A stretch of DNA of 7,179 nucleotides from Actinobacteria bacterium UBA5182 (GTDB taxonomy: Bacteria > Actinomycetota > UBA4738): the NCBI GenBank assembly GCA_002413185.1, contig DHWM01000100.1:1-7179 (forward strand), given 5' to 3'. Positions within the stretch are counted from its first letter, which is position 1. Every line of letters begins with the position of its first letter. The position numbers were made by a program, and so were the translations under genes. A model generated the notes under the pieces. It was not told the origin of the DNA. It made no database searches and saw only the letters and a program-made list of their open reading frames with translations. Of this stretch, positions 5,491 through 7,179 are shown piece by piece.

Positions 5491-5732
5491 CGGCGGTCCC
5501 GCTGCTGGTGCAAGAGCAAGCAGGGTTCTTCGACTACCTGAACAAGGACTTCGGGAGGAACGGCCTGCTGCGAGACAAGGAGGTTTGGGCGTTCTCCCCG
5601 AACACCCTAAGAGGGGGGTCGTGGGATGCGCCGATGCCGCGCAGAGGTCCGTCGGGCTCGGGTGGCGGGCACGGGATGGGTGGGCGAAGGCCGGGTGTCC
5701 CTGTGATCTTGGGCCATGTGGCCCTGGAGTGA
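5487..5732 (+). pseudogene. Truncated cupredoxin-like remnant, downstream part of the same broken gene
   Basis: The frame open from before 5448 to the stop at 5730-5732 contains a protein-like stretch (about 5448-5615): TYKPQTRNLIVTAVPLLV, EQAGFFDYLNKDFG and DKEVWAFSPNTL. These segments recall the start of a copper-binding (cupredoxin, cytochrome-oxidase-subunit-II-like) domain in secreted or anchored proteins; this is an impression from memory. After SPNTL the sequence becomes Gly/Pro/Arg-rich, and the ligands expected of a cupredoxin (a His, then Cys-x-His-x-Met) do not appear in any forward frame I read. The domain therefore seems truncated as well as frameshifted from its membrane anchor at 5284-5440. 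As an independent gene it would begin at GTG 5487, overlapping the previous stop by 4 nt. The distal regulatory box of the next operon (5688-5701) lies within its degraded end. Confidence 0.45.
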
Positions 5733-5753
5733 CGGGTCGGCGAGCCCTAGCGT
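5688..5753 (+). promoter_or_regulatory. Promoter with tandem DosR-type boxes for the zinc-ribbon/aconitase operon
   Basis: The proximal box 5711-5724 (gggccatgtggccc) is a perfect GGGnC-N4-GnCCC. The distal 5688-5701 (aggccgggtgtccc) matches 7 of 8 positions with its centre 23 bp away. TAGCGT (5748-5753) is centred exactly 33 bp downstream of the proximal box and ends 7 nt before ATG 5761. A further 7-of-8 copy (5734-5747, gggtcggcgagccc) is centred 23 bp on the other side, between box and -10. The layout predicts a transcript starting at or next to 5761. Confidence 0.7.
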
Positions 5754-5760
5754 CGTCCTC

Positions 5761-6096
5761 ATGAAGGAGGCGGCGGTACCTGTGAAGCGGGCGACGACCG
5801 CGCACGATCCGGAGGTGGTCGAGATGCTCTTCCATCTCCTCCCGCCGACCGACCCGGACGAGGAGGGAGCCTTCCAAGAACTGGTCCAGGCCGCGGGGAT
5901 GGAGATGCACTATCCGGAAGCCTTGATCAAGGACCGTGGAAGCGAGTTGGCCTACTTCCTGGATGAGTTCGTTCGGGAAGACGAGTTCACGTGCCGTGGC
6001 TGCAACCTGATCCTCGACCGCACCCTGCTGGTTGACGAGAAGCACGGCCTCTGTAGGAGTTGCTCGAGCCAGGTGCGCGGGCCGGGCGGGTGCTGA
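5761..6096 (+). CDS. DUF4193-like zinc-ribbon protein, about 111 aa
   Basis: The C-terminal half reads EDEFTCRGCNLILDRTLL...GLCRSC: CxxC at residues 78-81 and CxxC at 98-101, with one more Cys at the end. DEFTC-x-x-C followed by a hydrophobic strand and a second CxxC is the zinc-ribbon layout of actinobacterial DUF4193-type proteins. The N-terminal part is acidic and helical and unfamiliar. The function is unknown; a zinc-stabilised interaction module is the fair inference. Start choice: ATG 5761 lies 7 nt below TAGCGT, giving a leaderless mRNA. GTG 5782 would use the perfect AAGGAGG at 5764-5770 with an 11-nt spacer and shorten the protein by 7 residues; both fit one transcript. ATG 5716 lies inside the regulatory box and is unlikely. 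It is the first gene of an operon; the next starts 14 nt after its stop. Confidence 0.75.
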   Translation: MKEAAVPVKRATTAHDPEVVEMLFHLLPPTDPDEEGAFQELVQAAGMEMHYPEALIKDRGSELAYFLDEFVREDEFTCRGCNLILDRTLLVDEKHGLCRSCSSQVRGPGGC

Positions 6097-6110
6097 GAGG
6101 AGGATCGGTC

Positions 6111-6371
6111 ATGGCCCGATGGATGGAGTTCAGGAAGTGTCCGGGATGCGGGTTCGACTTCGGGACCGGTGAGGGGCAGCGGGCGTGTGCGTGGGGGGAG
6201 TGTCCGTATCTGCCGGAAGAGCTGAACGTGTTCTGCGACTACTGCCGGTTCGACTTCTTCACGATGGAGGGCAACCCGCCGTGCCCAGAGCCACTGGCCT
6301 GTGAGCACGCCCGGGAGCCCCTCGCCCACGTCGAGAACTACCGGCGGTGGCTAGCCCCCGGCGTTCGGTGA
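6111..6371 (+). CDS. Cysteine-rich double zinc-ribbon-like protein, 86 aa
   Basis: ATG 6111 follows AGGAGG (6098-6103) with a 7-nt spacer, directly after the previous gene's stop. The 86-residue product has eight cysteines and a histidine in paired order: C10-P-G-C13-G, C26 and C31, C42-x-x-C45, then C58, C64 and H66. The pattern suggests two metal sites, most likely zinc, of the zinc-ribbon kind; an iron-sulfur site cannot be excluded from sequence. The segments FDFG and FDFFTMEG after each CxxC look like an internal repeat. There is no membrane helix or signal. I do not recognise a named family. Its stop overlaps the GTG of the aconitase gene (GTGA, 6368-6371), so translation of the two is probably coupled, which hints at a role near aconitase, for example metal or cluster handling (inference only). 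Confidence 0.8.
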   Translation: MARWMEFRKCPGCGFDFGTGEGQRACAWGECPYLPEELNVFCDYCRFDFFTMEGNPPCPEPLACEHAREPLAHVENYRRWLAPGVR

Positions 6372-7179
6372 TCGGCCCGCCGGCGGTCGCCTCGACTGCA
6401 CGGGCGCAGTCGCGGGCGAAGCTGGAGGCCTCCGAGGGAACGCTGACCATCCACCGGCTCGGCTGGCTCTTCGAGCAAGGAATCGGAGAGCCCGATCGCA
6501 TCCCCTACACGGTAAAGGTGTTGCTGGAAAACCTCCTGCGCCGGAGCGGCTCGCCGGGGGTGACCGATGAGGACGTCGCCGCCCTGGCGCGGTGGCCGGA
6601 GGGGCCGCCCGGCAACGTTGCCTTCATGCCCGGCCGCATCCTTATGCAGGACTTCACTGGGGGGCCGGCCCTTGTCGACCTGGCGGGGATGCGCGCCGCG
6701 GTGGCCCGGGCGGGCGGAGACCCGCGGTGGGTCGATCCGCAGGTGCCTGTGGACCTGGTCATCGACCACTCGATCCAGGTGGACCATTTTGGCGACCGAA
6801 CTGCCTACGAGACCAACATCGAGTGGGAGTACCGCCGCAACGCCGAGCGATACGCCCTGCTCCGATGGGCCCGAGGCGCCTTCGATGGGCTCCGCGTTGT
6901 ACCTCCGGGCATGGGGATCTGCCACCAAGTGAACCTGGAGTACCTGGCCAGGGTGGTCCAGGTCCGGGGCGGCGTGGCCTCTCCCGACACCCTCGTTGGG
7001 ACCGACTCGCACACCACCATGGTGAACGGCCTGGGCGTGCTGGGCTGGGGCGTCGGCGGGATCGAGGCGGAGGCGGCAATGCTCGGCCAGCCGATGTTCC
7101 TGGCCTGGCCGAAGGTGGTGGGCGTCCGGATGACCGGCGCCCTGGAGCCGGGAGCAACCGCCACCGACCTGGTGCTCAC
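6368..7179 (+). CDS. acnA: Aconitate hydratase (AcnA/IRP type), N-terminal 270 residues
   Basis: The open frame starts at GTG 6368, overlapping the previous stop by 4 nt, and runs off the right edge after 270 codons of the roughly 900 usual for AcnA. Family motifs are clear and in order: PYTVKVLLENLLRR (46-59), LMQDFTGGPALVDLAGMR (92-109), PVDLVIDHSIQVD (127-139), PGMGICHQVNLEYLARVV (180-197), LVGTDSHTTMVNGLGVLGWG (209-228) and GGIEAEAAMLGQP. The enzyme interconverts citrate and isocitrate in the TCA cycle through a [4Fe-4S] cluster. The three cluster-ligand cysteines lie beyond the window, so catalytic competence cannot be confirmed. QDFTGG replaces the more usual QDFTGV. There is no separate ribosome site or promoter; it is the third gene of the operon starting at 5761, downstream of DosR-type boxes. 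A frame starting at GTG with a poor ribosome site fits translational coupling. Confidence 0.93.
   Translation, partial: MIGPPAVASTARAQSRAKLEASEGTLTIHRLGWLFEQGIGEPDRIPYTVKVLLENLLRRSGSPGVTDEDVAALARWPEGPPGNVAFMPGRILMQDFTGGPALVDLAGMRAAVARAGGDPRWVDPQVPVDLVIDHSIQVDHFGDRTAYETNIEWEYRRNAERYALLRWARGAFDGLRVVPPGMGICHQVNLEYLARVVQVRGGVASPDTLVGTDSHTTMVNGLGVLGWGVGGIEAEAAMLGQPMFLAWPKVVGVRMTGALEPGATATDLVL

Noticed and set aside
5375..5764. Plus-strand frame of 129 codons over the broken cupredoxin-like gene
   Set aside because: The composition is Arg/Gly-rich and protein-like segments are in the other two frames. It has no ribosome site.
1..7179. Mobile elements, CRISPR arrays, tRNA or rRNA genes
   Set aside because: No transposase or integrase motifs, no direct repeats with spacers, no terminal inverted repeats and no cloverleaf-like sequence were noticed on either strand.

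Overview
The window looks like a chromosomal segment of a high-GC actinobacterium. Supporting signs are GC-rich codon use, leaderless-looking starts 7-9 nt below a TANNNT-type -10, and a DevR/DosR and DevS/DosT pair closely resembling the mycobacterial dormancy regulators. It is not evidently Mycobacterium: the kinase lacks the roughly 40-residue N-terminal extension of DosS, and the gene order is unfamiliar. No mobile element, CRISPR array, tRNA or rRNA was seen.

Layout, left to right. (1) 1-206, minus: 5' part of a membrane protein gene running off the left edge. (2) 443-808, minus: small conserved protein with its own terminator (390-425). (3) 1116-1718, minus: DoxX-family membrane protein with a terminator (1070-1097). 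(4) 1850-2509 (devR-like response regulator) preceded 12 nt upstream by 2522-2992 (SRPBCC-like protein), a minus-strand operon. (5) 3125-3568, plus: degenerate receiver-domain protein with an unusual cysteine loop, overlapping tail-to-tail by 54 nt with (6) 3515-5146, minus, a two-GAF histidine kinase that keeps the DosS/DosT haem-ligand histidine. (7) 5284-5732, plus: a broken gene (membrane anchor plus cupredoxin-like remnant). (8) 5761-6096, 6111-6371 and 6368-7179+, plus: two cysteine-rich zinc-ribbon proteins and the start of aconitase, as one tight operon.

The unifying signal is regulatory. A palindrome GGGnC-N4-GnCCC, matching the core of the mycobacterial DosR box, has six perfect copies in a by-eye scan of the window. 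All six lie in gaps between genes and none was found inside a gene. At each of five promoter regions they belong to tandem pairs spaced 23 bp centre to centre (24 bp in one), serving seven promoters, two of the regions being divergent. In six of the seven, a hexamer with A at position 2 and T at position 6 sits exactly 33 bp from the centre of the nearer box, which puts that box at about -42. The recognition helix of the response regulator retains the DosR DNA-contact residues.

The inferred picture is a self-contained oxygen/redox-responsive regulon. The haem-GAF kinase signals to the DevR-like regulator, which would activate its own operon, the kinase, the degenerate receiver, DoxX, the small protein at 443-808, the broken cupredoxin-like gene and the zinc-ribbon/aconitase operon. 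Control of aconitase by such a regulator, and the cysteine-loop pseudo-receiver placed between regulator and kinase, are the least familiar parts.
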